From assembly GCF_000169175.1 (NCBI RefSeq), contig NZ_AAWS01000026.1, positions 60,467-124,466 on the forward strand: 64,000 bases of DNA, given 5' to 3'. Shown here one piece after another: positions 54,788-63,216 of this stretch. Both the position numbers and the translations under genes were made by a program. Under the pieces are notes generated by a model that was not told the origin of the DNA, did not search any database, and worked only from the letters and a program-made list of their open reading frames with translations. The stretch is from Microscilla marina ATCC 23134. Lineage in GTDB: Bacteria; Bacteroidota; Bacteroidia; Cytophagales; Microscillaceae. Position 1 is the first letter of the stretch. Each line of letters begins with the position of its first letter.

Positions 54788-55282
54788 ATGTGGATACAGG
54801 CAGTAATGCTATTAGGTATAAGCGCAGTGATTACTTTTTATTTTTTAAACCAATATGAGCAAAGCAAAAAACTACCTTCTCCCAAAAATGTGCTTCAGCT
54901 AATGCAAAAGCTGCAACCCAGCGAGAAAAAATTTGGCAAAGCCTCAGAGAAACAAATAGAGCAATGGCTTGCTAAGAAAATGCGGCATTACTTTGATGAT
55001 GTCGAAACTCAAATATCTATGGGAGGGCGAGAAAAAATAGACTTAGACGTTGGAAACGGCAAGGTAGGCATTGAGCTGAAGCTTGCCCGCAAACTCAAAA
55101 GTCGCAATGAGGTAAATCGTTTGATAGGACAAACAACTATGTACAAAAACCGTAAATACAACCAAAACAATCTGATTATCTTATTAGTTGAAAATACACA
55201 GACCTACGAACAACCTCATGTGCAGGAACTCAAGCAAATAATAGAAAAGGAGGCTTTATTTTTTTATATGAAACTTACCTAA
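54788..55282 (+). CDS. Membrane-anchored PD-(D/E)xK nuclease-like protein
   Basis: 164 residues. One N-terminal membrane segment (AVMLLGISAVITFYFL), a charged linker, then a compact domain: EKIDLDVGNGKVGIELKLAR places D...E-x-K as in PD-(D/E)xK nucleases, and LIGQTTMYKNRKYNQNNLII gives the usual following helix with Gln. The spacing is right, but no specific family is recognised. The protein would face the cytoplasm from the inner membrane. The last base of its stop begins a palindromic element. Confidence 0.5.
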   Translation: MWIQAVMLLGISAVITFYFLNQYEQSKKLPSPKNVLQLMQKLQPSEKKFGKASEKQIEQWLAKKMRHYFDDVETQISMGGREKIDLDVGNGKVGIELKLARKLKSRNEVNRLIGQTTMYKNRKYNQNNLIILLVENTQTYEQPHVQELKQIIEKEALFFYMKLT

Positions 55283-55440
55283 GGAATGGTGTAAAAATAA
55301 AGTTCTATAGTTTAATAAAATATTTTGTTGCTAGACGCGGCAAAAAATCGGCTAATAGCAGCGCTATTCGGCTATTTTTTAACAAAGTATAGCAACAAAA
55401 GATGAGGTTAAGAATGTAAATTTATTTTGGTACCATTCCT
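55282..55440. repeat. MITE-like intergenic imperfect palindrome, copy 4
   Basis: About 159 bp. The outer arms AGGAATGGTGTAAAAATAAA (55282-55301) and the complement of 55421-55440 match at 17 of 20 positions; middle arms TTTTGTTGCTA/TAGCAACAAAA are exact; the centre is a hairpin with AATAGC/GCTATT. The left end closely resembles that of copy 1. Confidence 0.7.
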
Positions 55441-55496
55441 AATCTAAAAAAAAACGTTATTTTTGTTTACCTCCATACTAATCCATTGTTATTATC

Positions 55497-56303
55497 ATGT
55501 TACTTTATCATAGAAAATATTTTTTAGCCGAAGACAAAGATTGGGTCGTGTTTGTACACGGTGCAGGAGGAAGCTCATCTATATGGTTTAGGCAAATCAG
55601 AACGTTTAAAAAACATTTCAATGTATTGCTCATTGATTTGCGAGGTCATGGAAGGTCAAAACACTTTTTTGAAGAGTACATGCAAAACCGCTATAATTTC
55701 AACGATATAAGCCGTGACGTATTGAATGTATTAGATCACCTGAATATACAAAAAGCCCATTTTGTAGGCATTTCTCTTGCCAGCATTATCATACGGTCTA
55801 TTGCCGAACAAGAACCTGAACGTATTACAAGTATGACTTTGGGCGGGGCGGTTATCCGCTTAAATGTACGCTCTAAGGTATTGATGTACCTGGGCAATAA
55901 AGTAAAAAGCCTGGTACCTTATATGTGGATTTATAGCTTCTTTGCCTGGGTCATTATGCCCCGTCGTCGTCATCGCAAGTCACGCTCTATGTTCATCGAA
56001 CAGGCAAAAAAACTCTATCAGAAAGAATTTTTACGTTGGTATCACCTTACAAGCGAAGTTAACCCGTTATTAAGGTACTTTCGTGAAGAAGAAATACCTG
56101 TACCTACTTTATACATTATGGGACAGGAAGATTACATGTTTTTACCCCAGGTAAAACAATTGGTAAGCAAACATAAGCATGCACTGTTGCAAATATTTGA
56201 AGATTGCGGGCATGTAGTAAATATAGATCAGGCAGACTTATTCAATGAAACATCGATGCGTTTTATACAAAATCCAACGAAATTTGAACCCAAACCCGTC
56301 TGA
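55497..56303 (+). CDS. Alpha/beta hydrolase
   Basis: 268 residues. WVVFVHGAGGSSSIWFRQI has the oxyanion HGxGG motif, LLIDLRGHGRSK strand 4, and FVGISLASIIIRS the nucleophile elbow: G-x-S-x-A instead of the usual final Gly. The acid is probably the Asp in MGQEDYMFLP and the base the His in DCGHVVNIDQ. A basic, aromatic segment (MPRRRHRKSR) forms part of the cap. Esterase-like; substrate unknown. Confidence 0.85.
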   Translation: MLLYHRKYFLAEDKDWVVFVHGAGGSSSIWFRQIRTFKKHFNVLLIDLRGHGRSKHFFEEYMQNRYNFNDISRDVLNVLDHLNIQKAHFVGISLASIIIRSIAEQEPERITSMTLGGAVIRLNVRSKVLMYLGNKVKSLVPYMWIYSFFAWVIMPRRRHRKSRSMFIEQAKKLYQKEFLRWYHLTSEVNPLLRYFREEEIPVPTLYIMGQEDYMFLPQVKQLVSKHKHALLQIFEDCGHVVNIDQADLFNETSMRFIQNPTKFEPKPV

Positions 56304-56507
56304 TTCGGAACAAAATATAAGAATAAAGTGTATTTATATAAAGAGGGATAAGCCAAAAATAATGAACTTATTTTGACATTAACCCGAATATATCAGGCGC
56401 TTTTTTGGGCAAAAATGGCAAACCCTACTTTTTTTTTGCTATTTTGCTTAAAATTGTACTAGACAAAAGCCATATAATAGAGAGAAGTAAAATATACAAA
56501 GAGATAT

Positions 56508-57218
56508 ATGAATTCGGACGATACCATACAAGCATACATCAAACAGATTCTGAAAATACAGGAGCAACAAAAGCAGGGTGAGGGACCATTGACTAGAGAG
56601 GAAATGACGCAAATGGCTGCTGACCTGGGAATGACAGAAGATGATTTGGCAATGATAGATCGTCATTTTAATGACTATCTGGTGCGTGGTAAGGGGTATA
56701 GCAAATATGAAGATTGGGACAGTGCGATCGAAGAGTTGAAACAAGCCGTCATGCTCAACCCTGTACACGTAGAAGCTTTATTTGCCTTGGCAAATGCTTA
56801 TAAACACCGTTGGTTGCTTAAACGCAATAAACAAGACTTAAACAGTGCCAAAAGCTATGGCAAACGCGTATTACAGCTCAATGCCGGACACGATCCTGCA
56901 CTAAAGCTCATGAGTCAGCTCAATACTAAAACAATATGGACCAGCCAACCATCAAGAAACCAGCGTCCGTCGATGGTAATGAACTCTGACCTAAAACCCT
57001 ACGACACCGTAGGAGGGAACCACCTGGTACCCGACCGCAAGCTGAGAAAATCGCGCGATGATAAGAAAATATTTGGGGTATGCGGAGGAATCGCCAATTA
57101 CTTTGGTATAGACCCTACCCTGGTAAGAATAGGTTTTGTAGCCGGTACATTTATTACCGGAGCAGCTACCATTCCTATTTATTTGGTACTCAATTTTGTG
57201 TTACCCGATAGTCGTTAA
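56508..57218 (+). CDS. TPR and PspC domain protein
   Basis: 236 residues. The N-terminal part is helical (LTREEMTQMAADLGMTEDD), followed by two TPR-like repeats (GYSKYEDWDSAIEELKQAVM, HVEALFALANAYKHRW). Residues about 180-236 are a PspC domain: KKIFGVCGGIANYFGIDPTL then a hydrophobic segment (FITGAATIPIYLVLNFVLP). PspC proteins sit in the inner membrane and take part in envelope-stress responses. The TPR fusion suggests a scaffold; no phage-shock genes adjoin it. Confidence 0.8.
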   Translation: MNSDDTIQAYIKQILKIQEQQKQGEGPLTREEMTQMAADLGMTEDDLAMIDRHFNDYLVRGKGYSKYEDWDSAIEELKQAVMLNPVHVEALFALANAYKHRWLLKRNKQDLNSAKSYGKRVLQLNAGHDPALKLMSQLNTKTIWTSQPSRNQRPSMVMNSDLKPYDTVGGNHLVPDRKLRKSRDDKKIFGVCGGIANYFGIDPTLVRIGFVAGTFITGAATIPIYLVLNFVLPDSR

Positions 57219-57243
57219 AAATACAAACACTTAATTTCTCTCT

Positions 57244-57283
57244 AAAAAAAAGCTTACTACTGCCAAGTAGTAAGCTTTTTTTT
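57244..57283. terminator. Bidirectional terminator
   Basis: Perfect 18-bp stem, arms A8-GCTTACTACT and its complement, loop GCCA. It separates the PspC gene from the convergent small membrane protein gene. Confidence 0.9.
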
Positions 57284-57294
57284 GGGCTACAGTG

Positions 57295-57627
57295 TTACTT
57301 ACCTTGAGGTTGGTAGACAAACCCAATCATTACCTCTACTGCTGCCAAACCAGCCAACCCATAGTAATACACAGCGTTGCTGTCGGCAACAAAAAGAGCC
57401 ACTGCTGATACTACCGTAATGGCACCACCTACAAAACCCCAATTAACCCTTTTGTTGGCTTGTTTTTGGGCTTCTCTAAAAAACTTTCGCTCTATATACG
57501 GAATCAGCGTATTGATCTGTTTTTCAGAACAATCCTGGGCTTGCATGTCTTCACGAATATCTTGGTAAGATTTACCCTCATTTAACCAGGCAACATACTT
57601 ATCAATGCTTATGTCTTTTTCGTTCAT
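57295..57627 (-). CDS. Hypothetical small membrane protein
   Basis: 110 residues. The first half is soluble and helical (DISIDKYVAWLNEGKSYQDI); the second has two membrane segments (WGFVGGAITVVSAVALFVA, YYYGLAGLAAVEVMIGFVY). No family recognised. It begins upstream of a stretch of repeats that leads into the toxin array. Confidence 0.65.
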   Translation of the reverse strand: MNEKDISIDKYVAWLNEGKSYQDIREDMQAQDCSEKQINTLIPYIERKFFREAQKQANKRVNWGFVGGAITVVSAVALFVADSNAVYYYGLAGLAAVEVMIGFVYQPQGK

Positions 57628-57745
57628 GTGTCTCTAGCTTAAAGTTCGTACTATATACATATACTCAACTAGGTGGGGTACAACGGAAAATATGTTGAAC
57701 TAAATGGACTTTTAGTGGCTTAGAGCGTACGTTTTTTCCTTGGTT

Positions 57746-57853
57746 TCACTCTTCAATCAACCCTGGATTAGTCTCTACAGCTTGCTGAATAGATGGGTAA
57801 TCCTTCATTAATAAAGCTCTGCCAGTTTTTTTGTATCGCATCAGGTGCCCCAT
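57746..57853 (-). CDS. Possible small ORF at the array edge (35 residues)
   Basis: ATG to TGA: begins MGHLMRYKKTGRALLMKDYP and ends NPGLIEE. The composition is protein-like, but no family is known and it may be the tail of a gene broken when the repeat array formed. It lies just downstream (minus strand) of repeat copy 1. Confidence 0.25.
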   Translation of the reverse strand: MGHLMRYKKTGRALLMKDYPSIQQAVETNPGLIEE

Positions 57854-57905
57854 CTCCACAAACTACTTCTTCGCTGCTCTGCCCGGTTTTTTAGGTTGAG
57901 GAGCT

Positions 57906-58433
57906 TTGCCTACATCCTGGCTGTTTTGGAGTGTATGCTATTTGTGGGTTTTGTTGCCCGACCTGGCAATGGAGGCAGACAGATGGGTTGGGTGGTGCCA
58001 GGGGAGCTATTTAAAAAGCCAGCTACAAACGACCTGGCTTTAGCTCCTAAGTGAATCAGTGTTTCGTTTGCTTTATAACCGCATTATAAATGCTCATAGA
58101 AAAAAGGAACGCATTAAAATGCGCATCAGTGGGGGAAATAACTATAGGAGATAAAAGCCTCACTGAAAAGGTAAAATTGATTGCTTTGCTGGATGAAGAC
58201 GAAAAAAATGTAGTCTTCAAAATGATTGATGCTTTCTTGACTAAAAAGAAGTTCAAAGAATTTTTTGAACAACAATTGGCTTCTTAAAATAACAAAACCA
58301 AGTACAATGGCTTGGTTTTAACTCTCTAACAATCAATGTTTTAATAAGACTGTTTTTCCAAAACAGGAATGCGAGACGTATTCTGAAAAGATAGGCACAA
58401 GTTACGCTTCGCTAAACTTGCGCCAGGTGGGGG
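57906..58433 (+). repeat. Array repeat, full copy 1
   Basis: About 528 bp, nearly identical to 60511-61037 and 62704-63216. In order: a stretch shared with the 5' part of the toxin modules, a minus-strand terminator-type hairpin (AAAGCCAG/CTGGCTTT), the XRE-regulator tail frame, a plus-strand hairpin AAAACCAAG/CTTGGTTTT, a hairpin GAATGCG/CGCATTC (CGTATTC in this copy) and a hairpin GGCACAAGTT/AACTTGCGCC, ending GCGCCAGGTGGGG. Here no toxin gene is attached to its left. Confidence 0.9.
58090..58287 (+). pseudogene. C-terminal tail of an XRE-type regulator, copy 1
   Basis: 65 codons. The core KVKLIALLDEDEKNVVFKMI plus DAFLTKKKFKEFFEQ resembles the C-terminal dimerisation tail of Bacteroidota XRE (HTH_3) regulators; the DNA-binding domain is absent. 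The same frame recurs at 60695 and 62874 and, without its start, in the four truncated repeats. Probably a fragment copied with the repeat rather than a working regulator. Confidence 0.5.
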
Positions 58434-58686
58434 ATTGCTTTGCTGGATGAAGACGAAAAAAATGTAGTCTTCAAAATGATTGATGCTTTCTTGACTAAAA
58501 AGAAGTTCAAAGAATTTTTTGAACAACAATTGGCTTCTTAAAATAACAAAACCAAGTACAATGACTTGGTTTTAAACCTTTAACAATCAATGCTTTAAGA
58601 AGGCTGTTTTTCCAAAACAGGAATGCGAGACGCATTCTGAAAAGATAGGCACAAGTTACGCTTCGCTAAACTTGCGCCAGGTGGGG
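58434..58686 (+). repeat. Array repeat, truncated copy 1b
   Basis: 253 bp. Begins at GATTGCTTTGCTGG inside the XRE-tail frame, directly after GTGGGG of copy 1, and runs to its own GTGGGG. Its right neighbour is immunity gene 1. Confidence 0.9.
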
Positions 58687-58712
58687 AGAGTTATTTGCAT
58701 CTATTTTGCCAG

Positions 58713-59237
58713 TCAATCATCTAACTCATCTTCTTTCTTAATTTTACCAGTTTCAAAGTCATACCATTCATCATCTTCCAGAATAATAAATTCTAAATCA
58801 TCAGGAGAGATATTTTCTTGATCTTCCTTAACGTTGTAAATTACTTCAATGTACCTACTACTAGCTTTTTCAAGCAAAACTATAGTTTTTTCTATACCAA
58901 TGATGTCTCTAAACATAACTGGATGTCCTTGATATTCAAACTTTATAGCATGGGGTCTCGCTAAATCATAAAATTTTTCAATTAACTTATCCTCCTTTGA
59001 GGGATCACCTTCATATTCATACGTATAATATATTTCATCCACCTCTTCTTCCTCTGCAGAAAGCGTTTCAATGAACCTTATTTTACGTCCTCTGGCATTT
59101 TCTAGTATCTCAATAATCCTAATTTCTCCGAAATATCTTTTTGCATCTGCTGGACTAACTTCATCAGGAAATAATTCCTCATATTCCCGAATTAATCGCC
59201 AGTACAATTCATCAACGTTTTTATCTAAAAGGTCCAT
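58713..59237 (-). CDS. Putative immunity protein 1
   Basis: 174 residues from the ATG at 59237, seven bases after the toxin 1 stop; a longer frame from 59276 would overlap the toxin gene. Very acidic (SAEEEEVDEIYYTYEYEGDP, and a final KKEDELDD), as expected of a cytoplasmic partner that blocks a toxin. No named immunity family recognised. Position directly behind the toxin and absence of any similarity to immunity gene 2 support the role. Confidence 0.65.
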   Translation of the reverse strand: MDLLDKNVDELYWRLIREYEELFPDEVSPADAKRYFGEIRIIEILENARGRKIRFIETLSAEEEEVDEIYYTYEYEGDPSKEDKLIEKFYDLARPHAIKFEYQGHPVMFRDIIGIEKTIVLLEKASSRYIEVIYNVKEDQENISPDDLEFIILEDDEWYDFETGKIKKEDELDD

Positions 59238-59244
59238 ATAACTA

Positions 59245-60498
59245 TTATTTGAAATATGTATTACCAAAATCATCAAGAAGAGCTTTCATATTTTTGCCAA
59301 ACACCTTTTCCACTAAAGGGTTACCATTTAAATAATAGTCTGATGTATGGGCAATTAACTCTTTTTGTGGGGTGTTTTTTGAAGAATAATACGACAATTT
59401 ATCAAGTCTACCAAAACCAGTTTTTCCTTTTGATAATGCAAGCGATAAATCTCCAATAGCATCCCAGTAATACTCTAGTGCTTTATCATCGATACCATTA
59501 ACTTGTTTCCCAAAAACCTTCCTTAACTCTCGTGCACTTTGTGGTTTTAGTAGCTGTAGTGTAGATTGTGGTAAGATATTGAATACATTTTCACAATTGG
59601 TATATAAATTATCTACACTTCTATGTATAAATGAACTATTAGTTACCATACCAGTATTCCAATGAAAAGCGTGACCAAGTTCATGAGCTATAACACCTCT
59701 AAATTCAAGGTATTTTTTAAGTACAGTTGCACTTTTATTAGAATAGGTTATATTAGCAAACACTAAAACTTTTTCAAGTTTACCATCTACTTCCATTGTT
59801 TTTAATGTCTTAATATCCTCAGGTGATAGTTTTACATTTTTCTTCTGCATTCTTGATACAAAGGCATCAACAGTAGTTGAATGTGAATAACCAGAAGGAG
59901 GACTGTTGGAAAATATTACTTTTAACCTGTCAGGTAAATTTTTTGCTAAACCTGCAAACTTCTGTTTATACTCACTTAATAAAACCTCCAATCCTTTTTC
60001 CATATTAGATGCAGTTTTTTTAGCCTTCGGTAACGTACGCATGGTTCCAATTTTTACTGATGTAAAGCCACTATTATTAGACTTAACAAGAGTTTTCACC
60101 CACTTCTTATACTCACCAGCATTTTTAATCTCTTTCGCTACATCATCTATAGTTTTGCTAGGATTATCATCCAAATACTTTCTAATCTCCTCTAATTCTC
60201 CCTTTTTTCCCAACTTCGTAGCTTCATCAGCCCCACTTTTATGAAGAACTGCCCACGCCTCAATCAACTCAGAATTCCCCTTTATTGCCTTTGCGAACTC
60301 AGAATTAGGGTTTTTAGCTATCTCTTTTGCAAGTGGATAGATTTCTTTAATGTTTTTTGCATCAAGTGGGTTAATTTTTTTAAGAGCAATAAAATGTTGT
60401 ATTTCCAATACAACATTTTGAGCATTTATATTGCCTTGTTTAATCATCAATACCATCTGCTCAAGTACTACCCCCGAAGAGTTAAAGCGGCCAAGCAA
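59245..60498 (-). CDS. Polymorphic toxin C-terminal module 1, zincin metallopeptidase
   Basis: 417 codons from a TTG at 60498; the frame stays open further upstream to a stop near 60614 with no ATG, so this may be an orphan module without its own secretion domains. Residues 1-98 are nearly identical to toxin 2 (QGNINAQNVVLEIQ, AWAVLHKSGADEATKLGK), and weak similarity continues to about 135. The rest is unique: AHELGHAFHW (H272, E273, H276) is a HExxH zinc site and PQKELIAHTSDYY (E380) a likely third ligand. Probably a protease toxin that cleaves a target-cell protein, neutralised by the next gene. An ATG at codon 15 is an alternative start. Confidence 0.7.
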   Translation of the reverse strand: MLGRFNSSGVVLEQMVLMIKQGNINAQNVVLEIQHFIALKKINPLDAKNIKEIYPLAKEIAKNPNSEFAKAIKGNSELIEAWAVLHKSGADEATKLGKKGELEEIRKYLDDNPSKTIDDVAKEIKNAGEYKKWVKTLVKSNNSGFTSVKIGTMRTLPKAKKTASNMEKGLEVLLSEYKQKFAGLAKNLPDRLKVIFSNSPPSGYSHSTTVDAFVSRMQKKNVKLSPEDIKTLKTMEVDGKLEKVLVFANITYSNKSATVLKKYLEFRGVIAHELGHAFHWNTGMVTNSSFIHRSVDNLYTNCENVFNILPQSTLQLLKPQSARELRKVFGKQVNGIDDKALEYYWDAIGDLSLALSKGKTGFGRLDKLSYYSSKNTPQKELIAHTSDYYLNGNPLVEKVFGKNMKALLDDFGNTYFK

Positions 60499-60510
60499 GG
60501 TGTTGGAGCC

Positions 60511-61037
60511 TTGCCTACATCCTGGCTGTTTTGGAGTGTATGCTATTTGTGGGTTTTGTTGCCCGACCTGGCAATGGAGGCAGACAGATGGGTTGGGTGG
60601 TGCCAGGGGAGCTATTTAAAAAGCCAGCTACAAACGACCTGGCTTTAGCTCCTAAGTGAATCAGTGTTTCGTTTGCTTTATAACCGCATTATAAATGCTC
60701 ATAGAAAAAAGGAACGCATTAAAATGCGCATCAGTGGGGGAAATAACTATAGGAGATAAAAGCCTCACTGAAAAGGTAAAATTGATTGCTTTGCTGGATG
60801 AAGACGAAAAAAATGTAGTCTTCAAAATGATTGATGCTTTCTTGACTAAAAAGAAGTTCAAAGAATTTTTTGAACAACAATTGGCTTCTTAAAATAACAA
60901 AACCAAGTACAATGGCTTGGTTTTAACCCTCTAACAATCAATGTTTTAATAAGACTGTTTTTCCAAAACAGGAATGCGAGACGCATTCTGAAAAGATAGG
61001 CACAAGTTACGCTTCGCTAAACTTGCGCCAGGTGGGG
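60511..61037 (+). repeat. Array repeat, full copy 2
   Basis: About 527 bp, about 99 percent identical to copy 1. On the minus strand it joins the end of immunity gene 2 to the start of toxin module 1. The homology with copy 3 continues left into the shared toxin N-terminus (to about 60270). Confidence 0.9.
60695..60892 (+). pseudogene. C-terminal tail of an XRE-type regulator, copy 2
   Basis: Identical in protein sequence to the frame at 58090. The reading frame, and the terminator hairpin behind it, are kept intact in all full copies, which may point to past or present selection on the regulator's 3' end. Confidence 0.5.
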
Positions 61038-61041
61038 AAAA

Positions 61042-61518
61042 CTAAATTTTAATATAAATTTCTAAAAGCATTGTATTATCATCTAGTTCTTGGAAATTAA
61101 TATTAGCTTCTTGCTCATAACGTATTTTATACCTTTCCATAAATTCAATTAAGTACATTCCCTTTCTCAATTGCCTGAATTCATCTATTTCTCCAAAGTC
61201 ATAAGGATTCAGAGATTTAAATCTTTGGATTCTTTCCTCAATTTCAATTGCTCTTGTTTTAGTAATAGGATAAGTTACTAGTAGATGTTTTTCATTTACT
61301 TTATTTCCTAAACTAATTTCAATAAGTGAAGACTCACTCTGGCAATCTTCACTTTTTAATAATGGTAATAACAGAGGCATAAATCGCTTGTGATTATGAG
61401 GATCGACTTCTTGTACTTTGTCGTAAAGACTTGTTAGTAAAGTACTTACACCCTCTTTATTAGTATATGTTGCAAGTACTTTATCAAAATAATTATAGTT
61501 ATTTTTTGAGTACGTCAT
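61042..61518 (-). CDS. Putative immunity protein 2
   Basis: 158 residues, ATG at 61518, overlapping the toxin 2 stop by 20 bases, so translation is coupled. Mixed alpha/beta prediction (LLTSLYDKVQEVDPHNHKRF, YLIEFMERYKIRYEQEANIN). Unrelated to immunity gene 1 and to families I know. Its stop is 5 bases from the GTGGGG junction of repeat copy 2. Confidence 0.65.
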   Translation of the reverse strand: MTYSKNNYNYFDKVLATYTNKEGVSTLLTSLYDKVQEVDPHNHKRFMPLLLPLLKSEDCQSESSLIEISLGNKVNEKHLLVTYPITKTRAIEIEERIQRFKSLNPYDFGEIDEFRQLRKGMYLIEFMERYKIRYEQEANINFQELDDNTMLLEIYIKI

Positions 61519-62692
61519 AATATAATTGATAACCCTTGTTACGTTTCTTAGCTTGTTTATTTATTGTATTTACTACTAGTTTCCATATTTCATGATCCAC
61601 AAAATCTTCCAAGTCAAATAACCCCTCACCTGCAGAGTTAGCCCTTTTTTTAGCTAGTTGATATAAGCTTTCTACTTCCTTAGCAGTTATGTCATATGCA
61701 TCATCAAGATAAAGTAAAGAATTCTCACCAGTATGTCGTCCATCTAATGCATTTCTCCATCCATCATGTAAATCATATACATCACCGTGAACATCAGGTA
61801 GACTTTTTGACTTGTCCGCATTTCTTAAAATGAAAGTATGGCCTAGCTCAGTTGTTGCTCTTATTTCTTTTTGTTGTAGCTTTGTAGCATTATCCAAATC
61901 AGCCCAAGAAAAAGTACCTGGTGTCCAATCAGTTTGGTCATTTTTAAAAATTTGCAAATAATTTGAGTTTGATAATTCCCCATCTATCGGGTGATTATGA
62001 GTAAAAGAAGAACCTTTTAAACCATCTCTATTGATTCCAAATTTAGTTTCAAGTTGTTTAGCCACATCTGGAAACGGTATAGACACCCCTTTCTTACTTT
62101 TTTGACTAGTTAGTGGCCCAGCCAATAACTTTCCATCTTTGTCAAACAAAAAGCCAATTTCATCCGTTTTTTTCTTCACGATAATAGCTTCTATAGCATC
62201 TAGATTATTAGCATTGACCTCTATTTTCGATAGCTCATCTAGCAAATCAGCATCAATTTTATGCCTTACAAGCCCTCCCATTTTTTCATACTTCACCCAC
62301 TCTTTGTAACCACCAAAGTCTTTAACCTCTTTCGCTAAATCATCAATACTTTTACCTTTATTGGCTGGTGAGTCCATAAACCCCTTCATTTCTTCAAATT
62401 TCCCCAACTTCGTAGCCTCATCTGCGCCTGACTTGTGAAGCACTGCCCACCCCTCAATCAACTCAGAATTCCCCTTTATTGCCTTTGCGAACTCAGAATT
62501 AGGGTTTTTAGCTATCTCTTTCGCAAGCTTATAGATTTCATCAATGTTTTTTGCATCAAGTGGGTTAATTTTTTTAAGAGCAATAAATTTTTGTATTTCC
62601 AATACAACATTTTGAGCATTTATATTGCCTTGTTTAATCATCAATACCATCTGCTCAAGTACTACCCCCGAAGAGTTAAAGCGGCCAAGCAA
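61499..62692 (-). CDS. Polymorphic toxin C-terminal module 2, JAMM/JAB-type metallopeptidase
   Basis: 397 codons from the equivalent TTG. Residues 1-98 match toxin 1. The unique part has a full JAMM signature: E178 in TDEIGFLFDKDG, H232 and H234 in SFTHNHPIDG, S262 and D265 in FSWADLDNA (E...H-x-H-P...S-x-x-D). JAB-type domains are known among polymorphic toxins, where they are thought to cut isopeptide or peptide bonds. A C-terminal extension (LYQLAKKRANSAGEGLFDLE) follows. The partner immunity gene overlaps its end. No start with secretion signals is present, so it may be a stored module. Confidence 0.7.
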   Translation of the reverse strand: MLGRFNSSGVVLEQMVLMIKQGNINAQNVVLEIQKFIALKKINPLDAKNIDEIYKLAKEIAKNPNSEFAKAIKGNSELIEGWAVLHKSGADEATKLGKFEEMKGFMDSPANKGKSIDDLAKEVKDFGGYKEWVKYEKMGGLVRHKIDADLLDELSKIEVNANNLDAIEAIIVKKKTDEIGFLFDKDGKLLAGPLTSQKSKKGVSIPFPDVAKQLETKFGINRDGLKGSSFTHNHPIDGELSNSNYLQIFKNDQTDWTPGTFSWADLDNATKLQQKEIRATTELGHTFILRNADKSKSLPDVHGDVYDLHDGWRNALDGRHTGENSLLYLDDAYDITAKEVESLYQLAKKRANSAGEGLFDLEDFVDHEIWKLVVNTINKQAKKRNKGYQLYYDVLKK

Positions 62693-62703
62693 GGTGTTGG
62701 AGC

Positions 62704-63216
62704 CTTGCCTACATCCTAGTCGTTTTGGAGTGTATGCTATTTGTGGGTTTTGTTGCCCGACCTGGTAATGGAGGCAGACAGATGGATTGGGTGGTGCCAG
62801 GGGAGCTATTTAAAAAGCCAGCTACAAACGACCTGGCTTTAATCTTCATACACTGTTATCTAACACATTATAAATGCTCATAGAAAAAAGGAACGCATTA
62901 AAATGCGCATCAGTGGGGGAAATAACTATAGGAGATAAAAGCCTCACTGAAAAGGTAAAATTGATTGCTTTGCTGGATGAAGACGAAAAAAATGTAGTCT
63001 TCAAAATGATTGATGCTTTCTTGACTAAAAAGAAGTTCAAAGAATTTTTTGAACAACAATTGGCTTCTTAAAATAACAAAACCAAGTACAATGGCTTGGT
63101 TTTAAACCTTTAACAATCAATGTTTTAATAAGACTGTTTTTCCAAAACAGGAATGCGAGACGCATTCTGAAAAGATAGGCACAAGTTACGCTTCGCTAAA
63201 CTTGCGCCAGGTGGGG
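62704..63216 (+). repeat. Array repeat, full copy 3
   Basis: About 513 bp. Differs from copies 1 and 2 mainly just before the XRE-tail start, where about 40 bases are replaced by an unrelated, shorter stretch (62843-62866). Joins the shared toxin N-terminus of module 2 to the cluster of truncated copies. Confidence 0.9.
62874..63071 (+). pseudogene. C-terminal tail of an XRE-type regulator, copy 3
   Basis: Same 65-residue translation as copies 1 and 2 although the DNA just before the ATG differs, which hints that the ATG lies near an old recombination boundary. Confidence 0.5.

Noticed and set aside
57845..58054. Plus-strand open frame with a hydrophobic start, recurring without its 5' part in repeat copies 2 and 3
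   Set aside because: It lies wholly inside repeat DNA, opposite the frame that leads into the toxin modules, and its first residues exist in one copy only. No family is recognisable.
58056..58256. Minus-strand frame (66 codons) present in three repeat copies
   Set aside because: It is the antisense of the XRE-tail frame; its Ser/Phe-rich translation mirrors a Lys/Glu-rich coding strand.
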